Positions 1 through 9,155 are shown, counted from the stretch's first letter. The stretch is DNA of 64,000 bases from Bacillus sp. Marseille-Q1617 (GCF_903645295.1 NZ_CAHJXM010000002.1:534001-598000); one strand, 5' to 3'. The notes: generated from the letters alone by a model not told the origin. Numbers and translations: made by a program.

Positions 1-125
1 GACGGGCCTTCGGTTTTTGAGGGGAGGCTTGAAATTTTTAGAAAGTGTCTCAGAAGCAGTGTATTTCTGTTATGATATAGGAAAGAGAGAGCGTCTGAAA
101 ATAGGGAAGAAGGGATTGCCGGTAA

Positions 126-1250
126 ATGACTAGTACTTCTGATAGACTCATAGATTTTTTAGAGGAACATTCAGCTGAGTTTTTACATAATTGGAGATCC
201 AACATTGTCATTGCTGAAAATGATTTATATAAGGAGGAAGTCCTGCAGAATGGACTCCGGATGTTTCAGTTGGTGAAGCGTGCCATTCAAAACCCTTTGA
301 GTGATGAGGAGGAAATCCAAGCACTTGCTTTTAAAACGGCTCATGAACGTGTGACAGCGAATGTCAATATCAGCGAGTTTGTATACAACGTCAATGTCGG
401 GAAAAGTGAAATCATCAAATGGGTAAGCCGCTCCGGGATTGAATGGGAGGCCCTCCAGCCGTATCTCGAGGGAATCAACGCGTTATTTGACCGATTCTCC
501 TATCTTGCCGTGAAACAATACACGGATATCCGGGACCAACAGTTGCAGGAGAAGGAGCTTTATATCGATCAGACTCACAAGGAACGGTTGACCATTCTTG
601 GGCAGATGAGCTCTAGCTTTGTCCATGAATTTAGGAATCCATTGACTTCTATTATCGGATTTACGAAACTACTTCAGCACGATCACCCTGACCTTCCTTA
701 CCTTGATATTATGCAGCATGAACTGGATCAGCTGAACTATAGGATATCACAGTTCCTTCATGTTTCCAGAAAAGAAATCATAGAGAGTAAGCGGGAAGAT
801 ATAGTGCTTTCTGACTTATTCCATGAATTATTGGAGTTCCTGTATCCCAGCTTATTGGCCGGGGAGGTCGCAACAAGCTTGAAAGTGGACAAGTCTTTAC
901 AAATTTCAGGCAACAAGGATGAATTCAGACAGGTTTTTTTGAACTTGATCATGAATTCAATCGATGCACTCCAAATCATGGATGGAGATCGCTTAATTCA
1001 AATCCACTCTGCTGTCAAAGCGTCGACTATGCATCTCTCCATCAGTAACAACGGTCCCAAAATACAACAAGAAACTATCAATGCTATTTTTGAGCCATTC
1101 TATACAACCAAAGAGCTTGGTACCGGAATAGGATTGTTTATTTGTAAGAAGCTGATTGAAAAGCATGGCGGTGAAATCACTTGTGCATCTACTGACGATA
1201 AGACTACCTTTACGATTAAAATCCCGTTGCGTTCCATTGTTCCTTCATAG
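126..1250 (+). CDS. Soluble sporulation-type sensor histidine kinase
   Basis: A 374-residue kinase with no membrane segment. Residues 1 to about 140 look like the HisK_N-type sensory domain found in Bacillus kinases that feed the Spo0A phosphorelay. The HisKA helix follows with the phospho-acceptor His167 in VHEFRNPL. The C-terminal ATPase domain shows the N box (NLIMNSIDAL), a SNNGPKI segment and the glycine loop GTGIGLFICKKL. No response regulator gene lies beside it, so it is an orphan kinase, as sporulation kinases usually are. The catalytic assignment is firm; a role in sporulation signalling is inferred from the N-terminal type and orphan state. A TATGAT-like -10 sits near position 72. 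Confidence 0.85.
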   Translation: MTSTSDRLIDFLEEHSAEFLHNWRSNIVIAENDLYKEEVLQNGLRMFQLVKRAIQNPLSDEEEIQALAFKTAHERVTANVNISEFVYNVNVGKSEIIKWVSRSGIEWEALQPYLEGINALFDRFSYLAVKQYTDIRDQQLQEKELYIDQTHKERLTILGQMSSSFVHEFRNPLTSIIGFTKLLQHDHPDLPYLDIMQHELDQLNYRISQFLHVSRKEIIESKREDIVLSDLFHELLEFLYPSLLAGEVATSLKVDKSLQISGNKDEFRQVFLNLIMNSIDALQIMDGDRLIQIHSAVKASTMHLSISNNGPKIQQETINAIFEPFYTTKELGTGIGLFICKKLIEKHGGEITCASTDDKTTFTIKIPLRSIVPS

Positions 1251-1252
1251 GT

Positions 1253-1293
1253 AAAGGTCTGCCCCATTTATAAGGAACAGACCTTATTTTTTT
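1253..1293 (+). terminator. Rho-independent terminator of the histidine kinase gene
   Basis: Stem AAGGTCTG / CAGACCTT around a loop, followed by a T run. It overlaps the stop codon of the convergent ugd gene, so the two genes share this intergenic hairpin. Confidence 0.8.
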
Positions 1294-2615
1294 ACAGAAT
1301 TACTGACATTCAATACAGTTGGCCTTCCAATGGAGTAATAGTCAACTGGCGCTTCATTTGCTTCTTCCAACGTAAAACAATTGCGTCCGTCAAATATAGC
1401 GGCATTATTCATGAGACCGGCTATGGTCCGAAGTCTGAGCACTTTATATTCTTCCCATTCTGTCACAATGAAGAGCATATCTTGATCTTCTATCGCATCT
1501 AAGCAATGTTCACCATATTTGACTGCGTTCCCCAGGATAGACCTGGCGTTTGTCATGGCAGCCGGATCGAAGACGGTCACCTCAACGCCATATGCCAGAA
1601 GTTCATTGATGATCTCAATTGAAGCAGCTTCTCGCATATCATCCGTATTGGGTTTGAACGAAAGTCCGAGTATGCCTGCTTTTTTATCTCTTAATGATTG
1701 AAAATGTGTTTTTGCTTTGGTTATGAGCCTCTTCTGCTGCTGGGTATTCACTGTGATCACGGATTTCAACAGCTCAAATGGATGTTCCACATTCCCTGCA
1801 AGCTGCACAAGGGCATTCGTGTCTTTTGGGAAACAGGAACCCCCATAGCCAATCCCGGCTTGCAGGAAATGAGGGCCGATTCTATGATCCATCCCCATGC
1901 CTTTTGCGACATCTTCAATGTTACCGCCTGTTTTCTCACAAAGTGTGGCGATTTCATTTATAAAACTGATCTTCGTAGCCAAGAAAGCATTTGACGCATA
2001 TTTGATCATTTCTGCACTTTCCACAGAAGTATGCAGTATGGGTATATTGAAGGGTTTCACCATTTCTTCTAGCTTAGTTGCAGTTTGGTCACACTCCGTA
2101 CCGATGACAATACGGTCGCCGTGAAACGTGTCGTGAAGGGCAGACCCTTCCCGTAAAAATTCAGGGTTGGAAGCTATGGAGAATTGAACAGGCACTGACA
2201 AAGAATCTTTTATCCATTCTTTAATACTTTGATTTGTACCGACAGGAACTGTGCTTTTCGTCACAATGATGGTGTCATGCCTGGTTAAATGGGCACCTAT
2301 GCCATGGGCTGCCGCTTTTATTGCGGACAGGTTGCAAGTACCGTCTTCATTAGATGGTGTTCCTACTGCAAGAATGATGACTTCCGCCTGGGGAATGGCA
2401 TCGTCATATTCGGTTGTGAACGAGATATTCCCTTTAGCCAGCTGCTTTTGGAGCATTTCCTCCAAACCGTTTTCATACAGTGGGGAGCGGCCGGACTTCA
2501 ACATGTCAATCCGTAAGGCGTCAATGTCTAAAACTGTGACGTTATGTGAGATTTCTGCGAAAGATACGCCTGTCACCAAACCGGCGTAACCGGCACCAAT
2601 CACTGAAATTTTCAT
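1284..2615 (-). CDS. ugd: UDP-glucose 6-dehydrogenase
   Basis: Oxidises UDP-glucose to UDP-glucuronate with two NAD+, supplying precursor for acidic cell-wall or capsular polysaccharide (TuaD/YwqF type in Bacillus). It has 443 residues, the family's usual size. The N-terminal Rossmann motif GAGYAG is followed by TPSNEDG. Lys205 lies in AEMIKYASNAF, and the catalytic cysteine Cys261 lies in GIGYGGSCFPKD. The C-terminal UDP-binding domain begins near residue 310 with GLSFKPNTDDMREA. It stands alone, so the polymer it serves cannot be told from context. The start is an ATG with a GGGATG-type site just upstream. Confidence 0.95.
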   Translation of the reverse strand: MKISVIGAGYAGLVTGVSFAEISHNVTVLDIDALRIDMLKSGRSPLYENGLEEMLQKQLAKGNISFTTEYDDAIPQAEVIILAVGTPSNEDGTCNLSAIKAAAHGIGAHLTRHDTIIVTKSTVPVGTNQSIKEWIKDSLSVPVQFSIASNPEFLREGSALHDTFHGDRIVIGTECDQTATKLEEMVKPFNIPILHTSVESAEMIKYASNAFLATKISFINEIATLCEKTGGNIEDVAKGMGMDHRIGPHFLQAGIGYGGSCFPKDTNALVQLAGNVEHPFELLKSVITVNTQQQKRLITKAKTHFQSLRDKKAGILGLSFKPNTDDMREAASIEIINELLAYGVEVTVFDPAAMTNARSILGNAVKYGEHCLDAIEDQDMLFIVTEWEEYKVLRLRTIAGLMNNAAIFDGRNCFTLEEANEAPVDYYSIGRPTVLNVSNSVKK

Positions 2616-2749
2616 TGGACATCCCTTCTTTATACATAATCTATTCCCTTATTTTATCAAAGATATATTTAGGCAGTGGTCTTAAATAGTAAAAGTTATC
2701 AGGAAAAAGATTGATTAATTGTAAATTTATATATGTGGATTCTATTATT

Positions 2750-2781
2750 TTGACTTATTATTTTTATGTGAATGATATAAT
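2750..2781 (+). promoter_or_regulatory. Candidate sigma-A promoter for the prepilin-like operon
   Basis: TTGACT at 2750-2755 and an AT-rich -10 region (TGATATAAT, 2773-2781) lie about 35 bases before the first gene. The hexamer spacing is ambiguous (17 to 20 bases), so the exact -10 is uncertain. Confidence 0.45.
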
Positions 2782-2813
2782 AGTAGTAGAATAAGCCTAC
2801 GAGGAGAGTTCTG

Positions 2814-3260
2814 ATGGTCGTAAATGAAAAGGGAGTTACATTAATTGAAATATTGGCGGCTGTCACGATTTTGTCGATCATTCTTGTATCCATCTTTCGT
2901 TTGTTCCCGCAGGTGGGGATGATGAACCAACAGAATGAATTGAAGATAAAAGGGATGCATATGGCAAAGGGAGTGCTGGTTGAGTGGTCCGATAGGAGTG
3001 ATGTCAGGTCCTTTCTTCTTGATGAAGATACGGGTTCATCTCCGGAGGGATTCCAGGCAGCAGAATCTGCTACTGAGGATTATTATCTTTTTATCATTGA
3101 GGAATCTTCCTTTGAGAAACATATAAAAATAAATAAATTGCCCAGCTTGGAAAATGGAGCAGGAAAGACTTACTTAATACAAGTTGAATTGCTGGATAAG
3201 AGAGGGACTCTGGTGAGTAAGACGTTTGGATATATCTCTCTGGAGGGGGAGCAGCCTTGA
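2814..3260 (+). CDS. Prepilin-type pseudopilin, first of three
   Basis: A 148-residue protein with a type IV prepilin leader: short N-terminus, Gly then the hydrophobic helix GVTLIEILAAVTILSIILV with the conserved Glu at mature position 5. A prepilin peptidase (ComC type) would cleave after the Gly and methylate the new N-terminus. The rest is a small hydrophilic domain with no family I recognise. The ATG is preceded by GAGGAG. The next gene overlaps its stop codon by four bases, so the two are translationally coupled. No pilus ATPase or platform protein gene is in the window. It could be a minor pseudopilin of a competence or adhesion system. Confidence 0.8.
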   Translation: MVVNEKGVTLIEILAAVTILSIILVSIFRLFPQVGMMNQQNELKIKGMHMAKGVLVEWSDRSDVRSFLLDEDTGSSPEGFQAAESATEDYYLFIIEESSFEKHIKINKLPSLENGAGKTYLIQVELLDKRGTLVSKTFGYISLEGEQP

Positions 3261-3691
3261 CTGATGAAAAAGGGGTAACATTAATTGAAGTGCTGGCAGG
3301 ATTGGCCATCCTCACCGTCATTGGTTTGGTCCTCTGGAATGTATTTTTTCAAGGTCTTTATTATTCCAAAAAAGCGGAGTCGGACATTTCCTTACAGCAA
3401 GAAGCGAACATTATTTCCATGAAGATGACCAGAATTCATCAAACATCTAAATCATATTCAGTTGAAAGTGAACAATGCAAAGTGAAAGTAGACTATACAC
3501 CCTCATCAACAAACAAGCCTCCAAAGGAAACTACATTTTCACATTCAAAGCTGTGCATATCCGCAAACCAAGTGGATAAAGTGATTCCAAGTAATGAAGA
3601 GTTTGAATTGTTTCTCACAATATACGACAAGCAGCGGCCGGAAAATGAGTTTAAACTTCGTACGACGTTATATAGATTGAGAGAGGGATGA
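3257..3691 (+). CDS. Prepilin-type pseudopilin, second of three
   Basis: A 144-residue protein with the same leader type (GVTLIEVLAGLAILTVIGLV, Glu at mature position 5). The start is TTG at 3257, overlapping the preceding TGA as TTGA, with GGAGGGGGAG just upstream. That site and the leader alignment decide the start. The C-terminal part contains a pair of cysteines (in EQCKVKVDY and SKLCISAN) that could form a disulfide outside the cell. It resembles ComGF/GspJ-like minor pseudopilins in size and layout, but I cannot assign it to one. Confidence 0.75.
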   Translation: MTDEKGVTLIEVLAGLAILTVIGLVLWNVFFQGLYYSKKAESDISLQQEANIISMKMTRIHQTSKSYSVESEQCKVKVDYTPSSTNKPPKETTFSHSKLCISANQVDKVIPSNEEFELFLTIYDKQRPENEFKLRTTLYRLREG

Positions 3692-3694
3692 CAG

Positions 3695-4960
3695 TTGGCT
3701 CGAATGAATAATAATAAAGGTTATGCTTTGGTTCTGACATTACTGATTCTAGTCGTTTTCATGGCTCTGGCCCTCTATCTCATGGGACGTTCATACAGCA
3801 GTACGAAACAAAATGAAGTAGTGGAAGAAAACTATCAATCTGCTGCCCTGGCGGAAATGGGGGTCACCCAGTATAAAATAGTGATTAAGGATGCTTATGA
3901 GAAGAGCAAAAGGCCTATTGAGAAGAAACTAGCTTCCGATCCTGATTTCGATTCCACCAATAGGGGGATTATCAATGAACTGGAATGTGAATTGAAGAAG
4001 CAGTTAAGGACAATGGTGTGTGGGGGAGAGGTAGAGGCTTATTCAATCACCGTTGATGAGAAGGGTCCTTCATCATTTACCATAAAAAATTTTGTATTCG
4101 ATCAACAAGAGGAAGGCAAGCTTAAGGTTACATTTACAAGTACGGATAATCAAGAGGGAGAGGTTACCAGCTTGAATGTTACTATGATCATACCCATTGA
4201 CGCGCAAGGCGGCTTTGGGGAAGGCGGTCAGCCGGTTGGATTTGATGTAATAAAGCTTCCCTCTGACATAAACCCGGATTGTGTGGATCCCAAAAACAAA
4301 GATGTCCATTGTGACAGGGTAGTAATGAAGGATGACTCCGAATATCCGGGGAACAATAAAAGTATTGAAAAAGAACTAATATATGCCCAAAACGATTTAG
4401 AATTGAGTGGAAATGCCAACAATTTTGAATATGCCAAAATACACGTAGAGAAAGATTTTACTTTAATGAAAAACATGAACAATGCTAAAAAAGTATATAT
4501 TGAAGTAAAAGAAAACGCGTATTTTAAAGGGCATTTGGATACTTCATTATCCGATATATATGTTCAACAAGATATGTTTGTTGAGAAACAGCTTAAACTT
4601 TATGACCATTCAACCCTCTATGTAGGCGGCAGCTTGACGGTTGATAGTGAGGGTAATGAGAGTAGTAAGAATGGAAAGGGCAATGGGGGTAATGACAACA
4701 ATGGAAATGGCAATAAGTTAGATGTCAGCCTTGATTCCACAATGTGTATTGGAGGCAGCTTGCATGGGTATCCAACTGCAGACATCGATGGAAAAATATA
4801 TATGAAAGGGTCAAAAGAGAACGGCAGAATTGAGCTTGATTCTAAAAGTAGCGGCTTGGAGAATATTGAGTTTTTGGATGAAGAAACTTTCAATAACAAA
4901 TGTGGGCATAAAAATATCTGGGGAGAAATCGAAACCCAGGTGGAATATGAATATAATTAG
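3695..4960 (+). CDS. PilX-like membrane-anchored protein with a repetitive C-terminal half
   Basis: A 421-residue protein. One N-terminal transmembrane helix (GYALVLTLLILVVFMALALYLMG) follows a short basic segment, as in PilX/PulK-like proteins that sit with pilins. The start is taken as TTG at 3695, three bases after the previous stop, with GAGAGGG upstream; ATG at 3704 is an alternative. Residues 220 to 390 look like a beta-solenoid or polymer-forming fold (FVF, YVQQDMFV, LYVGGSLTV, MCIGGSLHG), with a Gly/Asn-rich linker near residue 330. This suggests a surface-exposed adhesin-like tip or scaffold. The operon ends at a strong terminator just downstream. Confidence 0.7.
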   Translation: MARMNNNKGYALVLTLLILVVFMALALYLMGRSYSSTKQNEVVEENYQSAALAEMGVTQYKIVIKDAYEKSKRPIEKKLASDPDFDSTNRGIINELECELKKQLRTMVCGGEVEAYSITVDEKGPSSFTIKNFVFDQQEEGKLKVTFTSTDNQEGEVTSLNVTMIIPIDAQGGFGEGGQPVGFDVIKLPSDINPDCVDPKNKDVHCDRVVMKDDSEYPGNNKSIEKELIYAQNDLELSGNANNFEYAKIHVEKDFTLMKNMNNAKKVYIEVKENAYFKGHLDTSLSDIYVQQDMFVEKQLKLYDHSTLYVGGSLTVDSEGNESSKNGKGNGGNDNNGNGNKLDVSLDSTMCIGGSLHGYPTADIDGKIYMKGSKENGRIELDSKSSGLENIEFLDEETFNNKCGHKNIWGEIETQVEYEYN

Positions 4961-4975
4961 GAAACAGTATGCTAG

Positions 4976-5009
4976 AAAAGAACAGGAAGTGAGATCCTGT
5001 TCTTTTTTT
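4976..5009 (+). terminator. Terminator of the prepilin-like operon
   Basis: Perfect stem AAAGAACAGGA / TCCTGTTCTTT with a seven-T tail. Confidence 0.85.
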
Positions 5010-5097
5010 ATGCATTAAATTAAAACGCGTTAGGGTATAGCAGACTTTTGGCAAGGCTACACTAGTCCTAAATACTAAAGGGGTTTGGAGAGGTTTG

Positions 5098-5211
5098 ATG
5101 AATGAAAATTTGAAAGGCAATTTTTTTGTAGGGTTGATATGGGGAACATTGCTAAGTGTACCGTTGTGGCTGTCGATAGCAGGGTGGATAAAGATAATTA
5201 TCAAGTTTTAG
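5098..5211 (+). CDS. Small membrane protein, 37 residues, unknown
   Basis: An ORF too short for usual callers. ATG at 5098 is preceded by GGAGAGG at good distance. The product is mostly one hydrophobic helix (FFVGLIWGTLLSVPLWLSIAGW) followed by a short basic amphipathic tail. Similar tiny one-helix proteins are common in Bacillus genomes. The function is unknown; support is the ribosome site, the hydrophobic pattern and lack of overlap with other genes. Confidence 0.5.
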   Translation: MNENLKGNFFVGLIWGTLLSVPLWLSIAGWIKIIIKF

Positions 5212-5307
5212 GAAATAAATCTCAAATTTGATGTTTAGATGGGATGTTTCGTGGGTAAAAAATACTATCTGGTTCATTTTAACTACAAAAAGATTGAGGT
5301 GCTTCCT

Positions 5308-5709
5308 ATGAATCTTTCAACCAAACAGGAAATGTGTTTCTTCTATCATCCAGCTTCCGGGAAAGATCTTTTCATCAGTATGGGACATACTCGTCTTTAT
5401 ACAAAGCGTTTAAATATAGAGATTGCTTCGTATTCTGGAACGATGCAGGTCGCTCTATCCGGGCATCTCGGTTCCTCCACAGTTGAAAAATTAGATGAGT
5501 TCCTACTTGAATATAGAGATTATTTTAATAATCATCGAAACATTACCATCGATATCAGTCAGCTTGATATCATCAACCAATTTGGGATTTCTGCTTTGGT
5601 TGATTTGGTTTGTGTATTGAAGCAGGAGGGGCTCCAGGTCTCTTTTCGCCGTGGAGGGAACAAGGCAGACCAAGTTCTGAGTGATGCCGGATTTTATGAG
5701 TGGCTGTAA
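5308..5709 (+). CDS. STAS-domain protein
   Basis: About 133 residues from ATG 5308, which follows a GAGGTG ribosome site; a longer frame to 5239 exists but has no site. The C-terminal 90 residues show the STAS fold pattern of anti-sigma-factor antagonists (alternating strands and helices, NITIDISQLDIINQFGISALVDLV). At the place of the phosphorylated DSTG/DSSG serine loop this protein reads NQFG, so regulation by serine phosphorylation of the RsbV/SpoIIAA kind looks unlikely. The N-terminal segment with MCFFYHPASGKDLFISMG is not recognised. No partner kinase or phosphatase is adjacent. Confidence 0.7.
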   Translation: MNLSTKQEMCFFYHPASGKDLFISMGHTRLYTKRLNIEIASYSGTMQVALSGHLGSSTVEKLDEFLLEYRDYFNNHRNITIDISQLDIINQFGISALVDLVCVLKQEGLQVSFRRGGNKADQVLSDAGFYEWL

Positions 5710-5719
5710 CCAAAATAGA

Positions 5720-5768
5720 AAAGCTTGATTTCCATCCGGTTTGTTTTCGGGTGGGAATCAAGCTTTAT
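5720..5768. terminator. Bidirectional terminator between the STAS and SCO genes
   Basis: Long stem (AAAGCTTGATTCC type pairing with GGAATCAAGCTTT) between convergent genes. Confidence 0.75.
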
Positions 5769-5771
5769 TTG

Positions 5772-6398
5772 TTAGTTCAGCTTTTTGATGTCCTGGATGA
5801 TTTCTTCAAACGGCGGATCTGATACTCCTTCGTATTTATTGAGGAGTGTGCCCGATTCACCCACCAGGAAAAAGGAAGTCGCGTGGACGAACTGATTCGA
5901 GCCTTCGACTTTAGAGGCTGGAGTTTTGAAAGAGACATTCGCGAACGATTCAATTTCTTCACGGGTGTAACCGGTGAGGAACGTCCAGTTACTGTAATCC
6001 GCGCTGTGCCGCTTGCTGTATTCGGTTAATGTCTCAGGGGTGTCCTGTTCGGGATCAATGGAAATCGAGACAAGCTGAACTTCTTTTTGAAGGCCGGCTT
6101 TGTTGATTTCTCGTTGCAGCTCAGCCATATTGGCTGTCATCGGAAGACAGACCGTATCACAATTCGTGAAAATAAAATCCGCAATCATGATTTTGTCTTT
6201 ATTTAACTCAGACAACTTCACATCTTCTCCCTCTTGATTCACCGCCTCAAGTTCCCCGACTTCCACACTCATCGGAAACGACTCTTCTGCATCCTCATTT
6301 CCGCACCCAACAAGTCCAGCCGAAAAAAATCCAGCCAATACAATCAACAAAAATCTCTTTATCTCAATCTCCCCCTCTTTACAACAAAGGTCCGCCAC
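5772..6398 (-). CDS. SCO1/SenC-family thioredoxin-like lipoprotein
   Basis: Copper-delivery or thiol-reductase protein of the SCO family, which helps assemble the CuA centre of cytochrome oxidase at the outer membrane face. It shows the copper/thiol motif CDTVC (CxxxC), the partner histidine in FVHATSF, and a lipobox ending GLVGC after a hydrophobic stretch. The start is a puzzle. The listed GTG at 6398 has no ribosome site, while a strong GAGGGGGAG lies inside the frame and points to ATT (6368-6366) or ATA (6362-6360). Starting at the ATA would give KRFLLIVLAGFFSAGLVGC directly after the initiator, a perfect lipoprotein signal. True N-terminus therefore probably at 6362. Confidence 0.85.
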   Translation of the reverse strand: MADLCCKEGEIEIKRFLLIVLAGFFSAGLVGCGNEDAEESFPMSVEVGELEAVNQEGEDVKLSELNKDKIMIADFIFTNCDTVCLPMTANMAELQREINKAGLQKEVQLVSISIDPEQDTPETLTEYSKRHSADYSNWTFLTGYTREEIESFANVSFKTPASKVEGSNQFVHATSFFLVGESGTLLNKYEGVSDPPFEEIIQDIKKLN

Positions 6399-6435
6399 TT
6401 CACCACGTCAAAGCAGCGAGGGACGGGCCTTCAAA

Positions 6436-7437
6436 TTAGTCGATGAATTGTTTGTCGATCAGATCGGTGAATTCTGGTTTTTCTTTTAGAAATTTAAGTT
6501 CGTAGGATGAGTCGGCGAATGCCTGCACTGCCTCTGAGTCAACCTCGTAAGTGAATCCGATGCGTTCCCAAGCTTGGTCGACGACTTCTTTGCTTAGTTC
6601 CTGTTTTGTTGTTTCTTTAATATCGTTGATTGTAATTTCTTTCGCTTCTTCAGGATTTTCAGCGATGAATTCTGTTGCCTGTTTGTGAGCGTCGACAATC
6701 TTTTGAATTCGTTCAGGGTTATCTTTTACTGATTTTCCAGATGCGACAAGGACGGATGCCGGAAGTGTTTCACCAAATGCAATTTCGTCGTGATCGATAA
6801 TGACTTTTGCTCCTGTTTCCTGCTGGATGACCGCTGCCCAAGGTTCAGGAGCGACTGCGATATCGACTTTTCCTGACTTCAGCATTGCTGCATATTGAGC
6901 AGGGTTTCCGGTCACGTGCTTCATCGTTCCGCCGATACGCTGTGATTCGATGCCGTGTTCCTGAAGGAATGTTTCGACTTGGACGTCATGTGTACAGCCT
7001 ACTGCAGGGGTGATGAATGACTTGCCCGCAAAATCTTTTACAGATTTGACACCGCTTTGTTCACTGGCGAGTACGACCGTACCGCCTGTTGACGCACCGG
7101 CGATGATTTTCACATCCGCACCTGTCATGTAGTTGTTCATGGCAGGTCCCGGTCCGACTAAGCCGGCGTCGATATCGCCTGTTTTAAGGGCGGTCATGAA
7201 TGATGAACCGTCCGGGAATGTTTTGTATTCGATCTTCGTGCCGTCACCAAGCTGCTCTTCATAGTAGCCTTTTTCTTTTGCCACCATCGCCGGGACGTGG
7301 TTGATATTCGGGAAGTAGCCGATGACGATTTTTTCTTTGTCCGAAGATGATCCGGACGTTTTGTCAGACGTTCCGCATCCGGCTAAAATACCGGCGAAGA
7401 GAAAGAAAATCGCTGTGAAAAGAAAGATTTTTTTCAT
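6436..7437 (-). CDS. ssuA: Sulfonate/taurine-type ABC transporter substrate-binding lipoprotein
   Basis: 333 residues: signal peptide with lipobox LAGC, then a periplasmic-binding fold of the SsuA/TauA/NMT1 group (IVIGYFPNINHVPAMVAKEKGYY, GDIDAGLVGPGPAMNNYM, DIAVAPEPWAAVI). It is the last gene of a three-gene minus-strand operon (ATPase, permease, binding protein). The family binds alkanesulfonates, taurine, nitrate or thiamine precursors; I prefer a sulfonate because of overall pattern, but no monooxygenase gene (SsuD) is present to support it. A GC-rich fragment of the GAGGGACGGGCC repeat lies just past its stop. Confidence 0.8.
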   Translation of the reverse strand: MKKIFLFTAIFFLFAGILAGCGTSDKTSGSSSDKEKIVIGYFPNINHVPAMVAKEKGYYEEQLGDGTKIEYKTFPDGSSFMTALKTGDIDAGLVGPGPAMNNYMTGADVKIIAGASTGGTVVLASEQSGVKSVKDFAGKSFITPAVGCTHDVQVETFLQEHGIESQRIGGTMKHVTGNPAQYAAMLKSGKVDIAVAPEPWAAVIQQETGAKVIIDHDEIAFGETLPASVLVASGKSVKDNPERIQKIVDAHKQATEFIAENPEEAKEITINDIKETTKQELSKEVVDQAWERIGFTYEVDSEAVQAFADSSYELKFLKEKPEFTDLIDKQFID

Positions 7438-7574
7438 TTTGGGGCCTCCTAATGTTTTTTTATGGGTGTTTTTTTGTAACTTAAGGGAGTATCGCTTTAC
7501 TAAAAAATTATTTTTTCAAAAACTCATGCCTTATTTTCAAAAATCCGGATATTTTATCAAAAACTCTAAATCTA

Positions 7575-8330
7575 TTAAGACTCCAGACCCCAACGCTTCA
7601 TAACCGACTTCTCAATACGCTGGAAAATCAGCTGATCCACGATTGCACCGACAACACCGATGATGATCATGACGGCAATAACGAGACTCATGTCACCAAA
7701 GTCCGATGCGTAGCGGAGGGTGTATCCAAGTCCCGGTCCGGTGCTTAATAATTCGCCGGCCATCAATGCTCTCCATGCGAATGCCCATGCGAGGCGTGAA
7801 CCGGTTACCACGTAAGGAATCGAAGCAGGGAAGATCACCCTGATAAACAGATCCAATCCCCGAGAACCCATCGTCTGTGCTGCTTTTATAAACAGAGGCG
7901 ATACATTTTTGATCCCCATTCGGATGTTCAGTGCCATGACAAAAGTTCCACCGAGAATGACGACGAAAATAACGGATTTTTCATTCAAACCGAACCACAT
8001 GATCGCGAGCGGCAGCCACACGATGCTCGGCACGCTTTGCAAGGCTAGTAATACCGATCCAAGCGTGTCATCAGCCGTTTTGGATTTTGCCAAAAGGACA
8101 CCGATGCTCGTTCCGATCAGTAAAGCAATGCCGAGTCCGATCAGCAGCCTCTTGAAGCTTGCGATTAGGTCAATAATGAGCGTCTGATCCTGGATACCGG
8201 TAAACAGAGCTTTAAAAACTGAAGTAGGAGAAGGGAGCACGACCTCCGTCCACAGGCCGAAGCGTGAACCTGCTTCCCAGAAAGCAATGATGAGTGCAAA
8301 AAAGATGATTCGTTTAAGAGCTGTGTTCAT
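7575..8330 (-). CDS. ssuC: Sulfonate/taurine-type ABC transporter permease
   Basis: About 251 residues with six predicted transmembrane segments and the BPD_transp_1 EAA-type loop (KAAQTMGSRGLDLFIRVIFPASIPYV). It forms the channel for the adjacent binding protein and ATPase. ATG at 8330 is chosen because TGAGGA lies nine bases upstream; a GTG at 8345 is also in frame. The start overlaps the 3' end of the ATPase gene by 17 bases, so coupled translation is expected. Confidence 0.85.
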   Translation of the reverse strand: MNTALKRIIFFALIIAFWEAGSRFGLWTEVVLPSPTSVFKALFTGIQDQTLIIDLIASFKRLLIGLGIALLIGTSIGVLLAKSKTADDTLGSVLLALQSVPSIVWLPLAIMWFGLNEKSVIFVVILGGTFVMALNIRMGIKNVSPLFIKAAQTMGSRGLDLFIRVIFPASIPYVVTGSRLAWAFAWRALMAGELLSTGPGLGYTLRYASDFGDMSLVIAVMIIIGVVGAIVDQLIFQRIEKSVMKRWGLES

Positions 8331-9102
8331 AGGCCAATTCCTCACTAATGACTTTGTCTATTTCTTTCTTCAGGTAGCTCATGATGTGCTCCTCGATCTT
8401 GACCATTTCTTCTTTATGAGCTTCCCTTGGCCGGGGGATATCCACTTTGATATCAGCGAGTATTGTCCCGGGCCGGGTGCCCATTACGATGATCCGGTCT
8501 GATAGTTTGATGGATTCCGAGATGCTGTGGGTGACGAAAAGGACGGTCTTCTTCGTTTCCATCCAGATCGTTTCAAGCTGGCCGTGAAGGCGGGAACGGG
8601 TTTGTTCATCGAGCGCGCCGAATGGTTCATCCATTAACAGGACTCCCGGATCCATCGCCAGTGCCCGTGCGATTGCGACCCGCTGCTGCATGCCCCCGGA
8701 AAGCTCGTGGGGATAATGATCCTGATAGTTTCCGAGCTGGACCATGTGGAGATACTTTGCAGCCTGCTGTCTCGCTTCGCTTTTTGACATCTCTTTTTTC
8801 AGTGGGAAGGTCACGTTATCGCGAACGTTCAGCCAGGGAAAAAGGGCAGCTTGCTGAAACACCATACCGCGGTCTTTTCCGGGCTTCTTGATCGGATTTC
8901 CTCCAACCGTGATCCCGCCGCTAGTAGATTTGGTCAGTCCTGCCACAATCGAAAGCAGTGTTGACTTCCCGCACCCAGATGGACCGAGGATCGAAACGAA
9001 TCCCCCTTTATCGATCTCCAGGTTGATGTCCTTCAACACATCCACAGGTGTACCGGTTTTATCATTATATTGTTTGTTAAGATGTTCGATTTGAATGAAC
9101 AA
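8314..9102 (-). CDS. ssuB: Sulfonate/taurine-type ABC transporter ATP-binding protein
   Basis: 262 residues. Walker [11 protein letters not shown] loop FQQAALFPW, signature [15 protein letters not shown] and Walker [13 protein letters not shown] are all intact. It is the first gene of the minus-strand operon, energising the SsuC/SsuA partners. Its short [11 protein letters not shown] tail is typical of SsuB/TauB/NrtD ATPases. Confidence 0.88.
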   Translation of the reverse strand: MFIQIEHLNKQYNDKTGTPVDVLKDINLEIDKGGFVSILGPSGCGKSTLLSIVAGLTKSTSGGITVGGNPIKKPGKDRGMVFQQAALFPWLNVRDNVTFPLKKEMSKSEARQQAAKYLHMVQLGNYQDHYPHELSGGMQQRVAIARALAMDPGVLLMDEPFGALDEQTRSRLHGQLETIWMETKKTVLFVTHSISESIKLSDRIIVMGTRPGTILADIKVDIPRPREAHKEEMVKIEEHIMSYLKKEIDKVISEELAYEHSS

Positions 9103-9155
9103 ATAATCACCTTTTCTTATTAATCATATTAAACTAATCGGAATTAATGAATTTA

